From positions 27,358-55,181 of the forward strand of contig DDEO01000223.1 of assembly GCA_002336725.1 (NCBI GenBank): DNA of 27,824 nucleotides, read 5' to 3'. Of this stretch, positions 16,669 to 23,521 are shown piece by piece. The stretch comes from Bacteroidetes bacterium UBA1952. Its GTDB lineage: Bacteria > Bacteroidota > Bacteroidia > Chitinophagales > Chitinophagaceae. How positions within the stretch are numbered: position 1 is the stretch's first letter; the number at the start of each line of letters is the position of its first letter. Position numbers and translations under genes: made by a program. The notes beneath the pieces were generated by a model that was not told the DNA's origin, made no database searches, and worked only from the letters and a program-made list of their open reading frames with translations.

Positions 16669-16825
16669 CATCCGTTCCGCAAAAAAGAAGCCGTCTTCTC
16701 AACTAGGGCAAAACGCAGAAAAAAACCCGCTCCCTAAAAAGCTGTCTTGAGTTTATCCGGCCTTATATCCAAAAATTCTTAGCTTGCAGCCCCGGCTGCG
16801 TGCTTCATCACTTGCCACTCTCTCC

Positions 16826-18016
16826 ATGCCCCGCATCCTTCGTATTCTGAATCGCCTGATAATCGGCGGCCCGGCCCTAAACGCCGCCTACCTCACCAAA
16901 TATATGGAGCCGGAGTGGGAAACAAAACTGGTCATCGGCGGCAAAGACGACCATGAGCAGGATGCCGACCACCTGACCCAAAAACTTGGCATTGAACCGG
17001 TTGTGATTCCGGAAATGAAACGCGCTATCCGTTTTGCCGAAGACCGAAAGGCTTATGCGAAACTTAAATCTCTCATCCGCGACTTCCGGCCCGATGTAGT
17101 GCATACCCACGCCGCAAAAAGTGGCGCGCTGGGGCGACTTGCGGCCCACGCCTGCGGCGTGCCTGTAATCGTGCATACCTTCCACGGACACGTTTTTCAT
17201 AGCTATTTCAGCCCGGCGAAAACCCGTATTTTCCTCGAAACAGAACGCTATCTCGCCCGTCGCTCGTCGGGCATCATTGCCATCTCGGATATTCAGAAAA
17301 ACGAACTGGCGGATACTTACAGGATTTGCCCCGCCGAAAAACTGGCAGTCATCCCCCTCGGTTTTGACCTCGATGCTTTTGGCAACGACCAAACCACCAA
17401 GCGACAGGCTCTCCGGCAGCAATATGGCTTTGCCGAAGACGAATTGCTTATCACCATCGTTGGGCGCATTGTGCCAGTCAAAAATCATCCGCTGTTTGTA
17501 GAAATGGCCGCCCGGGTGGCGGCGCAGGAGCCGGATAAAAAACTGCGCTTCCTGATTGTGGGCGACGGCGATGCACGCCCGGCTATGGAAGACGCTTTCC
17601 GGAAAACAGCGGTTTCCTACGCCTATTTTCCGGAAAACAAAACGCCCGCGCAGGCCGTTTGCATCTCGTGGTCGCGGGAAGTAGATCGCGTTTTTGCCGC
17701 TTCGGATATTGTAGTGCTTACTTCCTTCAACGAAGGCACGCCCGTTTCGATGATTGAAGCACAGGCAGCAAGCAAGCCGGTCGTGTGTACCAATGTGGGC
17801 GGTGTGGCCGATATTATCGAGAACGGAACATCGGGCTTTGTGGTTCCCACGGGCGATGCCGGGGCTTTTTCGGATGCCGTCTTAAAACTGGTGCAGGACG
17901 CGGATTTGCGTCGGCGCATGGGCGAAGCAGGCCGCAGGGCAGTGCTCAATCGTTTTTCGTATCAGCGCCTCGTGGGGGATATGGATGGATATTATAGAAG
18001 GTTGCTGAAGAAATAA
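16826..18016 (+). CDS. Family 4 glycosyltransferase (GT-B)
   Basis: The 396-aa GT-B protein begins MPRILRILNRLIIGGPALNA, the usual N-terminus of this GT4 group; an in-frame TTG at 16784 would add 14 unrelated residues. Motifs: DVVHTHAAKSGALGRLAA, TFHGHVFHSYFS, IAISDIQKNEL, VGRIVPVKNHPLF, FLIVGDGDARPAME, and the donor-site EGTPVSMIEAQAASKPVVCT with both glutamates. The gene stands alone, divergent from ugd, with an orphan terminator in its upstream region and a terminator at 18183-18206 downstream. It may transfer the first or a branching sugar, but specificity cannot be read from sequence. Three TTCCGGAA palindromes occur inside it. Confidence 0.91.
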   Translation: MPRILRILNRLIIGGPALNAAYLTKYMEPEWETKLVIGGKDDHEQDADHLTQKLGIEPVVIPEMKRAIRFAEDRKAYAKLKSLIRDFRPDVVHTHAAKSGALGRLAAHACGVPVIVHTFHGHVFHSYFSPAKTRIFLETERYLARRSSGIIAISDIQKNELADTYRICPAEKLAVIPLGFDLDAFGNDQTTKRQALRQQYGFAEDELLITIVGRIVPVKNHPLFVEMAARVAAQEPDKKLRFLIVGDGDARPAMEDAFRKTAVSYAYFPENKTPAQAVCISWSREVDRVFAASDIVVLTSFNEGTPVSMIEAQAASKPVVCTNVGGVADIIENGTSGFVVPTGDAGAFSDAVLKLVQDADLRRRMGEAGRRAVLNRFSYQRLVGDMDGYYRRLLKK

Positions 18017-18182
18017 AGAGCTATTTTCCGGAATTTCTTCAGGCTATCGCTGCAAAAAAAATGCGGCCATCGCGTCTATCGCAAGGGGAAAAGAAGCGCA
18101 CAGGAACGAAACGATTGTTTAGAGCCTGCCGGAATACGAAAAGAATTTTGTTTTGAACAATTTTGCCTTTTTGCGCCCGGAT

Positions 18183-18206
18183 GCCTGCATCCTCCAGGCT
18201 TTTTTT
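18183..18206 (+). terminator. Rho-independent terminator after the GT gene
   Basis: GCCTG (18183-18187) and CAGGC (18195-18199) form a 5-bp stem with a 7-nt loop, followed by seven T. It lies 167 bp after the GT stop and just before the 41-bp repeats. Confidence 0.6.
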
Positions 18207-18223
18207 GAAGAAAAAAAATGCAC

Positions 18224-18428
18224 CATGCGCCCGCAGAAATTTTTGTTTCATCCTACACCTGTATCATGCGCCCGCAAAAATTTTTGCTCCATCCTACACC
18301 TGTATCATGCGCCCGCAGAAAATTTTGCTCCATCCTACACGTGTATTATGCACCTGCAAAAATTTTTTGTCTATCCTACATCTGTATTGCAGACCCGCAG
18401 AAATTTTTGGTATTTCCTGCAAATTTTA
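18224..18428 (+). repeat. Five tandem 41-bp repeats with central AT palindrome
   Basis: Units start at 18224, 18265, 18306, 18347 and 18388. The first three are nearly identical (CATGCGCCCGCA, A/T tract, CATCCTACACCTGTAT); the fourth and fifth are increasingly divergent. Each carries an A-tract/T-tract palindrome, perfect in unit 2 (GCAAAAATTTTTGC). The spacing is close to four helical turns. All three forward frames are open through the array because 41 is not a multiple of three, so I do not call a protein. The rest of the 515-bp gap (18017-18531) holds a terminator and A/T-rich DNA before the next gene. Confidence 0.92.
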
Positions 18429-18531
18429 TTTTGTTCAAAAAAAATTTTTTAATTTTTGGATAATTGAAACAGAAATATTTATTTAGCAACTTGAAATCAA
18501 TAAATCCTCCTTTTAACCCCTTGTAAATATC

Positions 18532-19221
18532 ATGAACTTTTTCCAGAAATTCTTTTCCGATTTTTTTGACGTACCACGCATTACGCCTACCCGCATCGCC
18601 GATTTTGCGGATGATGCCATCGAGCGCATCACGGCAAACGACCCTCTGAATCAGTTTGGCGAAATCGTATCGCAAGTAAGAGAAGCCAACCTCGCGCTGC
18701 GGGCCGAACTCGTGGAGCTAAGCGGCGGAAAAGGAACGCAAAAGGGCCACACCTTGCTGACGGATGCTGTGGTAGAAGATTTTAGAAAGGCCATGCGCGA
18801 GCTGGAACCCGAAATTTCTTATCGTCTTAAAGGCCCCAAATCCATTGCCTATCTGGAGCTTTATCCCGGTGGCAAAACGGAATATAACCGCGCTACAAAG
18901 GCCAATATGTCCACGCTAACGGAGCGGGTAAAACAAATGGTGGCGAAATATGCTGCCGAACTGGGTACTGAAGTTATCAATCGCCTCAAAATTTTTGCAC
19001 AAGATTGGGAAGGCAAACGCGACCATCAACGGCAGCACGAAGGTGCCATGGACACCGACCGCACCGAGCGCAGTGCAACGCGCCGGGAAGTGGAAAAACT
19101 ACTGGTGAAACTCCTGCATACCGTTGGCGCCGCCTTCCCGGCGGATACGGAAAAATGCAACAGTTTCTTTAACTTCTCGCTGCTCGATGCGCACAAGCAT
19201 TCCAGCCTCGACCGGCCCTGA
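18532..19221 (+). CDS. Unrecognised 229-aa protein
   Basis: I do not recognise this protein. It is soluble and mostly helical by composition, with no signal peptide or membrane segment; the start MNFFQKFFSDFFDV is amphipathic and aromatic. A middle section (AMRELEPEISYRLKGPKSIAYLELYPGGKTEYNRATKANM) is polar. The C-terminal half is charged, with an Arg/Glu/His-rich stretch (EGKRDHQRQHEGAMDTDRTE) and later a single Cys in DTEKCNSF. Codon use matches the neighbours, and the frame has long strand-specific bias, so I accept it as real. It is monocistronic: a terminator and the 41-bp repeats precede it, and a strong terminator follows 29 bp after the stop. It may not belong to the polysaccharide pathway. 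Confidence 0.75.
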   Translation: MNFFQKFFSDFFDVPRITPTRIADFADDAIERITANDPLNQFGEIVSQVREANLALRAELVELSGGKGTQKGHTLLTDAVVEDFRKAMRELEPEISYRLKGPKSIAYLELYPGGKTEYNRATKANMSTLTERVKQMVAKYAAELGTEVINRLKIFAQDWEGKRDHQRQHEGAMDTDRTERSATRREVEKLLVKLLHTVGAAFPADTEKCNSFFNFSLLDAHKHSSLDRP

Positions 19222-19250
19222 AGGCGGCCCTCAAGAAATAGCGAAATTCA

Positions 19251-19294
19251 AAAACTGCCTGTCGTTTTTTAGAAACGACAGGCAGTTTTTTTTT
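19251..19294 (+). terminator. Strong Rho-independent terminator
   Basis: A perfect 17-bp stem (19251-19267 with 19273-19289), 5-nt loop TTTAG, and a run of T to 19294. The core is ACTGCCTGTCG / CGACAGGCAGT. It ends the 229-aa gene and, having A residues on its other side, may also stop transcription from the convergent epimerase gene. Confidence 0.93.
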
Positions 19295-19299
19295 AAACA

Positions 19300-19367
19300 A
19301 AATTCCTTGCTGTGCCGCTGCCCAACAACCTTTGAAGGCCGTCTTGCCAAGGCGAAGCAAGGAATTT
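19300..19367. repeat. 11-bp inverted repeat after the terminator
   Basis: AAATTCCTTGC (19300-19310) and its exact complement GCAAGGAATTT (19357-19367) enclose 46 bases that can form smaller stems (CCTT/AAGG, GCC/GGC). No gene is visible in 19295-19511, which also has two TTCCGGAA copies (19417, 19480). Function unknown. Confidence 0.5.
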
Positions 19368-19511
19368 GCAGGATATAAATTATGGAAAATTCAGGAAACA
19401 AAAAACGGGTTTAGCGTTCCGGAAATTCTGGTTGCCCCGCCCCCCAAACGGCGATTGTCTGGTAGGACGCGGGCTAAAATTCCGGAAAAGAAACGGTTGT
19501 AGCCCCAAAAT

Positions 19512-20492
19512 TTATGCCTTTTCCTTAAAGAAATCCACCGTCTTCGCCAATCCATCCAGAAAGCGGTCGGTGGGTTGATAATCCAGAAAATGTTGGGCCT
19601 GCGAAATATCGGCAAGAGATGCCCGAATATCGCCGGCTCGCGGCTCGCGATAAGTAGGCGCGTGGTCTTCGCCCAGCAACTCCCGGATGGATTCAAACAG
19701 GAAATTGACCGTGAAATTTTCGCCCACCGCCACGTTATAAACCCGGCCATAAGCTGCGTCGTTATCGGTGAGCATCCCGCGAATGTTGGCCTGAACGGCA
19801 TTGTCTACATAAGTAAAGTCCCGGTTTTGCTCGCCATCGCCATTGATGTAAACCGGTGTCTTTTGCAGGATGCCGCTCACAAACAGCGGAATCACCGCCG
19901 CATAGGGGCCATTCGGATCCTGCCGGGGGCCAAAGACATTAAAATACCGGAAACCGAGAATCTTCATGCCGTGTAGTTTATGAAAAACATCGGCATAGAG
20001 TTCGTTGGTTTTCTTGGTTACGGCGTAGGGCGAGAGCGGGTTTCCGGTGCGCTCCTCTTTCTTCGGCAGGTTAGGCTCGTCGCCATAAACACTGCTCGAA
20101 GACGCGTAAACCAGCGATTTTACACCCGCTTGCCGTGCTTTTTCAAACACCATGAGCGTGCCGCTTACGTTTACGTCGTTGCTTGTTACGGGGTCTTTCA
20201 CCGAACGCGGCACCGAGCCAAGCGCCGCCTGATGGCTCACGTGATGGATATTTTCTAATGCCTTTTCACAATCTGCTTCGCTTCGGATATCGCCGGGCAT
20301 AAACTCATAGGCCGGATGGTCTTTAAACAAATCCACATTGCTTTGCAGGCCGGTGGAAAGGTTGTCGAGCACGCGCACCTTGCGGGCTCCGTGATGCAGC
20401 AGATACGCCACAATATGGGAGCCGATGAAGCCTGCGCCGCCGGTTACGAGAAAGTTTTTTCCGGAAAGACTGCCGGTGTGGAAGGTGTGCAT
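19512..20492 (-). CDS. UDP-N-acetylglucosamine 4-epimerase (WbpP/TviC-like)
   Basis: NAD-dependent SDR epimerase that interconverts UDP-GlcNAc(A) and UDP-GalNAc(A). The 326-aa protein has TGGAGFIGSHIV, LDNLSTG, HQAALGSVPRSVKDP (a WbpP/TviC-type segment rather than GalE), ASSSSVYGDEP, SPYAVTKK with the catalytic Tyr/Lys, and RYFNVFGPRQDPNGPYAAVIP. It is probably in an operon with the upstream dehydrogenase (172 bp away), which produces UDP-GlcNAcA; together they match the TviB/TviC or WbpO/WbpP route to UDP-GalNAcA. The dispersed repeat copy at 20514 lies directly upstream, in the gap between the two genes. Confidence 0.9.
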   Translation of the reverse strand: MHTFHTGSLSGKNFLVTGGAGFIGSHIVAYLLHHGARKVRVLDNLSTGLQSNVDLFKDHPAYEFMPGDIRSEADCEKALENIHHVSHQAALGSVPRSVKDPVTSNDVNVSGTLMVFEKARQAGVKSLVYASSSSVYGDEPNLPKKEERTGNPLSPYAVTKKTNELYADVFHKLHGMKILGFRYFNVFGPRQDPNGPYAAVIPLFVSGILQKTPVYINGDGEQNRDFTYVDNAVQANIRGMLTDNDAAYGRVYNVAVGENFTVNFLFESIRELLGEDHAPTYREPRAGDIRASLADISQAQHFLDYQPTDRFLDGLAKTVDFFKEKA

Positions 20493-20513
20493 AGTTTAAT
20501 AATGGCTCAATAG

Positions 20514-20631
20514 CTCCATGAAATTGGAACGCGGATGAAGCGGATGGATACGGATTTTCACGGATTTTTCCTGAAATTTTCCTTAATCCCTATCAACGAA
20601 AATCAACTCCCATCAACAACTATCAACGCCT
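20514..20631 (+). repeat. Dispersed repeat, copy A, with four 10-bp units
   Basis: Bases 20514-20582 match the reverse complement of 23449-23518 with only a few differences (shared words ATGAAATTGGAACGCGGATG and ACGGATTTTCACGGATTTT). After it ATCAAC recurs at 20592, 20602, 20612 and 20622, exactly 10 bp apart. It lies between the dehydrogenase and epimerase genes. Confidence 0.9.
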
Positions 20632-20664
20632 GTTAGTCATGAAGCCTAAAGCCTGAAATATGAA

Positions 20665-21954
20665 TTACAGGCTCCAGTATTCGCGGCTGTTGATTTTGTT
20701 GCGATAGATGCCTTTCAGGTCGGCAATGATAGCGCCGGGCTTGGTGATGGATGCGAAATAAGCATCGTCGAGGTTCAGATACTGTTCGTGATTTACGGCC
20801 ACAATTACCGCGTCGTAGTCGCTGCCGGCCTCTTCGGCAAGGCCAAAACCGTACTCATGTTGCAGTTCTTTGCTGCTTGCAAACGGATCCACCACGTCCA
20901 CTTTCACGCTATAGCCTTGCAACTCGCGCACCACATCGGCCACTTTTGAGTTGCGGATATCGGTAACATTTTCCTTAAACGTAGCGCCCATCACCAATAC
21001 TTTGGATTGCGCCATATTGCCACCATTTTTGATAATGGCCTGCACGGTTTTCTTGGCTACCCAGGCGGCCATTTCGTCGTTGATGACGCGTCCTGCCAGG
21101 ATTACACGGCTGCTATAGCCCAGTTTGGCCGATTTGTAGGTCAGATAATACGGATCCACGCCAATGCAGTGGCCGCCCACGAGGCCGGGGAAAAACTTCA
21201 GGAAATTCCACTTGGTGCCTGCTGCTTCCAACACTTCATAGGTGTTGATGCCCATGCGGTCGAAGATAATCGACAGTTCATTCATCAGCGCGATGTTGAG
21301 GTCGCGCTGCGTATTTTCAATAATCTTTGCGGCCTCGGCCACCTTCACACTCGAAGCGCGATGCACACCCGCTTCGATAACCATCTCATAAACATTGGCC
21401 ACGAGTTCCAGGATTTCCGGATTGCTGCCGCTCACCACCTTCACCACGTTCTCCAGCGTGTGCACCTTATCGCCCGGATTAATGCGTTCGGGCGAATAGC
21501 CGTAGGAGAAATCTTTTCCCGCCGTCAGTCCACTAATGCGTTCAATCACCGGCAGGCAATCTTCTTCGGTGCATCCGGGATACACGGTGCTTTCAAACAC
21601 CACGCAGTCGCCGGGTTTTATCGCCTTTCCAATCGTTTCAGAAGCCTTTAGCACGGGAGTCAGGTCGGGTACGTTATGTTCATCCACTGGCGTAGGCACG
21701 GCCACGATAAAGAAGCGGGCTTCGCGCAGTTTGTCGAGCGAGGTTGTAAATTCAATATCGCAATTTTCAAACGCTTCTTTCTCCAGCTCGCTGCTTGGGT
21801 CAATGCCGTTGCGCATCATTTCTACACGCTGTTCATTAATGTCAAAACCAATGACTTTGAGTTTGCGGGCAAAAGCCAGGGCAATCGGCAGGCCTACATA
21901 TCCGAGGCCGATAACGGCGATTTTCTGTTCTTTGTTCTGGAGCGTGGAGAGCAT
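20665..21954 (-). CDS. UDP-N-acetylhexosamine 6-dehydrogenase (WbpO/TviB-like)
   Basis: Nucleotide-sugar dehydrogenase oxidising C6 of UDP-GlcNAc or UDP-GalNAc to the uronic acid. The 429-aa protein has the NAD motif GLGYVGLPIA, AVPTPVDEHNVPDL, ESTVYPGCTEE, YSPERINPGDK, the catalytic Cys263 in GGHCIGVDPYYL, and the C-terminal GATFKENVTDIRNSK. ESTVYPG and GGHCIGVDPYY separate the TviB/WbpO group from UDP-glucose dehydrogenases such as the one at 15119-16456. Together with the adjacent epimerase it predicts UDP-GlcNAcA and UDP-GalNAcA. A terminator at 22046-22079 separates it from the bTHX gene, so it has its own promoter, which I could not define (TAATTTCG upstream is a weak match). Confidence 0.92.
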   Translation of the reverse strand: MLSTLQNKEQKIAVIGLGYVGLPIALAFARKLKVIGFDINEQRVEMMRNGIDPSSELEKEAFENCDIEFTTSLDKLREARFFIVAVPTPVDEHNVPDLTPVLKASETIGKAIKPGDCVVFESTVYPGCTEEDCLPVIERISGLTAGKDFSYGYSPERINPGDKVHTLENVVKVVSGSNPEILELVANVYEMVIEAGVHRASSVKVAEAAKIIENTQRDLNIALMNELSIIFDRMGINTYEVLEAAGTKWNFLKFFPGLVGGHCIGVDPYYLTYKSAKLGYSSRVILAGRVINDEMAAWVAKKTVQAIIKNGGNMAQSKVLVMGATFKENVTDIRNSKVADVVRELQGYSVKVDVVDPFASSKELQHEYGFGLAEEAGSDYDAVIVAVNHEQYLNLDDAYFASITKPGAIIADLKGIYRNKINSREYWSL

Positions 21955-22045
21955 ATGGAGCTAGGTGAATTGGGCGCGAAATTAATCCGAAGAATAAATC
22001 TTCTTAGATTTTTTTGGATTATTTCTTGCCGGGTGGCTGAAAAAC

Positions 22046-22079
22046 AAAAAGAGAACAGCGGGGAAGCTGTTCTCTTTTT
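22046..22079 (-). terminator. Bidirectional terminator downstream of bTHX
   Basis: A perfect 14-bp stem AAAAAGAGAACAGC (22046-22059) / GCTGTTCTCTTTTT (22066-22079) with a 6-nt loop. T-runs on either strand make it work in both directions. On the minus strand it ends bTHX transcription before the dehydrogenase gene. I see no gene in 22080-22234. Confidence 0.9.
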
Positions 22080-22234
22080 AGGGGAAAGACGGCTGTTTTT
22101 CCGGTTATTGCCCTTGTTTTACTGCGGATTTCAGGCGGGGCTATCTAAATAATCCCTGTTGAAGGTTCCGGGCAAGCGGCATTTCCGGAAATTTCAGTCG
22201 GCTTTCGGAAAAATACCTGATGAGAAAGTACTTC

Positions 22235-22357
22235 TTAAGAGGCTTTCTTGGCAGCGTTGTCCGTTGCTTTGGTCTTAGGCGTGCGTGCAGGACGCACTTT
22301 ACCAAAAGAACCCATTGTGATTTTACCGCGCTTGGTGCGCTTGTCGCCACGACCCAT
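22235..22357 (-). CDS. 30S ribosomal protein bTHX
   Basis: A 40-aa, very basic protein beginning MGRGDKRTKRGKITMGSFGK and continuing VRPARTPKTKATDNAAKKAS. This is the recognisable Thx family, a small protein in the 30S head that is widespread in Bacteroidota and Thermus. The gene is easily missed because of its size. A TACTTTTG promoter element lies about 42 nt upstream, next to the terminator of the HU gene, and a strong terminator follows, so it is a single-gene unit. No Shine-Dalgarno is visible. Confidence 0.9.
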   Translation of the reverse strand: MGRGDKRTKRGKITMGSFGKVRPARTPKTKATDNAAKKAS

Positions 22358-22398
22358 AATTGAGGATGTTTTAGAAAAAAGGTGTTTAAAAGAACGTG

Positions 22399-22406
22399 CA
22401 AAAGTA
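22399..22406 (-). promoter_or_regulatory. Bacteroidota -7 element of the bTHX gene
   Basis: The minus strand reads TACTTTTG, matching TAnnTTTG, 41 nt before the ATG at 22357. The -33 region falls inside the HU terminator hairpin and has no clear TTG. Confidence 0.5.
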
Positions 22407-22438
22407 AAAAAGCAGCGATAACTGTTCGCTGCTTTTTT
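22406..22438 (-). terminator. Terminator of the HU gene (bidirectional)
   Basis: AGCAGCGA (22411-22418) pairs with TCGCTGCT (22426-22433) with a 7-nt loop and A/T runs on both sides. On the minus strand it lies 45 bp after the HU stop and abuts the bTHX promoter. Confidence 0.88.
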
Positions 22439-22482
22439 CGGGCGGTTTATTCCGGGGGGAAATTTTACCGGAAATTCCGGTA

Positions 22483-22854
22483 TTAACCTTTCTTTTTGGG
22501 AGCCGGTTTTTTGGCGGCGGCTGCTTTTGCGGCGGGGGCGGCTTTTTTAGCGGCTCCTTTCTTGGGCGCTGCTTTCTGCTCGCCGGAAACGCCGGTAGAG
22601 AAAGATTTGCCGGGCTTGAAGCGGGCAGTTTTGCGGGCTGCGATCTCCAGTGCTTCGCCGGTGCGCGGGTTGCGTCCGGTGCGTGCCGCGCGTTCGGATA
22701 CCGAGAACGTACCAAAGCCGATGAGGGTAACGCTATCGCCGTTTTGCAGGGCAGAAGTGATGCCGGAAGTAAAGGCAGAGAGGGCCTTGGAAGCCTGGTC
22801 TTTGGAGATGTCGGCCTCTTTGGCCATATGGTCGATCAGTTCTGTTTTGTTCAT
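22483..22854 (-). CDS. HU-family DNA-binding protein with Lys/Ala/Pro-rich tail
   Basis: Nucleoid protein that bends and compacts DNA. Residues 1-90 are a canonical HU domain: MNKTELIDHMAKEADISKDQ, VTLIGFGTFSVSERAARTG, and the DNA-intercalating arm motif RNPRTGE. Residues from about 91 to 123 form a low-complexity Lys/Ala/Pro tail resembling histone H1 C-termini, known in some Bacteroidota and actinobacterial HU proteins. The frame is well defined, with a consensus promoter upstream (22905-22934) and its own terminator downstream. Confidence 0.95.
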   Translation of the reverse strand: MNKTELIDHMAKEADISKDQASKALSAFTSGITSALQNGDSVTLIGFGTFSVSERAARTGRNPRTGEALEIAARKTARFKPGKSFSTGVSGEQKAAPKKGAAKKAAPAAKAAAAKKPAPKKKG

Positions 22855-22904
22855 AAAGAACGTGTGTTGATTGGGGGGTTAGAAAGAAAGCGTTGGAATG
22901 AGGA

Positions 22905-22934
22905 CAAATATAGGGTTTAAGCCAAAGTGGCAAA
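22905..22934 (-). promoter_or_regulatory. Consensus Bacteroidota promoter of the HU gene
   Basis: On the minus strand TTTG (22931-22934) is followed after 18 nt by TATATTTG (22905-22912), matching TTTG-N~19-TAnnTTTG. The leader to the ATG at 22854 would be about 44 nt. This is the best promoter match in the window and supports assignment to the phylum. Confidence 0.8.
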
Positions 22935-23012
22935 GGTTTTTTCGGGAAAAAAATGCTGAAAAACCGCGTCCCATAAGGCTTTGCGGCTGTTTTGGGTGTT
23001 TTTTGTGGGTTT

Positions 23013-23324
23013 TTAATGGCGGGAAAGCACCTCGAGCGTGGTGCGGAAGGCCATAAAACGGCTGCCGAAGCGATCCAGCCCTTTTTGGCGCAAACCCGGT
23101 GCGTATTCGGAAAGGTACCGGTCATACTGTTCGCGGGAGGGGAAAAAATATTGTGCCGCGTAAGTTGGGGCACTGTCTTCGGGCGTATCGGCGAGGCGGC
23201 AGAGGCGGGCTTCTTCCACAAGGCCGGTGGCCAGGATTTCCGGAATATGCTCCTGCTGCATCCAGCGGATCCATTCCTGTTCAATCTCGTGCTCGGTCTG
23301 CACGGTTACGTTGTAAAGAATCAT
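23013..23324 (-). CDS. DUF4286 family protein
   Basis: A 103-aa protein of a conserved Bacteroidota family with no known function. It begins MILYNVTVQTEHEIEQEWIR and contains the family-like WMQQEHIPEILATGLVEEAR, an antibody-biosynthesis-monooxygenase-like ferredoxin fold pattern. There is no signal peptide or membrane segment. Its upstream region is the 10-bp repeat array starting only 11 bp before the ATG, which is unusual for a promoter region. It may be co-transcribed with rsgA, 197 bp upstream on the same strand. Confidence 0.85.
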   Translation of the reverse strand: MILYNVTVQTEHEIEQEWIRWMQQEHIPEILATGLVEEARLCRLADTPEDSAPTYAAQYFFPSREQYDRYLSEYAPGLRQKGLDRFGSRFMAFRTTLEVLSRH

Positions 23325-23334
23325 TGGGGTCAGG

Positions 23335-23518
23335 GTTGATGTTTGTTGATGCGGGTGGATGATTGTTGATGCGGGTGGATGATTGTTGATGCGGGTTGAT
23401 GATTGTTGATAGTTGTTGATGCGGGTTGATGTTTGTTGATAGTTGTTGATGGAAAATTCAGGGAAAATCCGTGAAAATCCGTTTCAATCCGCTTCATCCG
23501 CGTTCCAATTTCATGGAG
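23335..23518 (-). repeat. Dispersed repeat, copy B, with twelve 10-bp units
   Basis: Twelve units of form G(T/G)TGAT-like hexamer plus four bases (GTTGAT, twice GTGGAT among the first five) start at 23335 and every 10 bp to 23445. They are followed by a 70-bp unique part (23449-23518) that is nearly identical, in reverse complement, to 20514-20582. The copy fills the gap between rsgA (3 bp away) and the DUF4286 gene. Confidence 0.92.
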
Positions 23519-23521
23519 AAA

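Larger units (their letters stand above)
16457..16825. other. Divergent intergenic region between ugd and the next GT gene
   Basis: I see no convincing gene. The 369-bp region holds the ugd promoter (16494-16501, minus), a perfect palindromic hairpin GGAAAGC-C-GCTTTCC at 16600-16614, a C-rich run, and a strong terminator at 16636-16668 pointing toward the + strand GT gene. The terminator implies a short transcript or a leader starting in this gap. Confidence 0.6.

Noticed and set aside
16478..16750. Possible 90-aa + strand gene ahead of the orphan terminator
   Set aside because: The frame runs through the terminator hairpin and the C-rich run, and the translation is low complexity. No ribosome binding site or promoter is visible.
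18153..18486. Three overlapping forward open frames through the 41-bp repeats
   Set aside because: They exist because the repeat unit lacks stops in any frame and 41 is not a multiple of three. The translations are low-quality repeats with no start signal or family resemblance.
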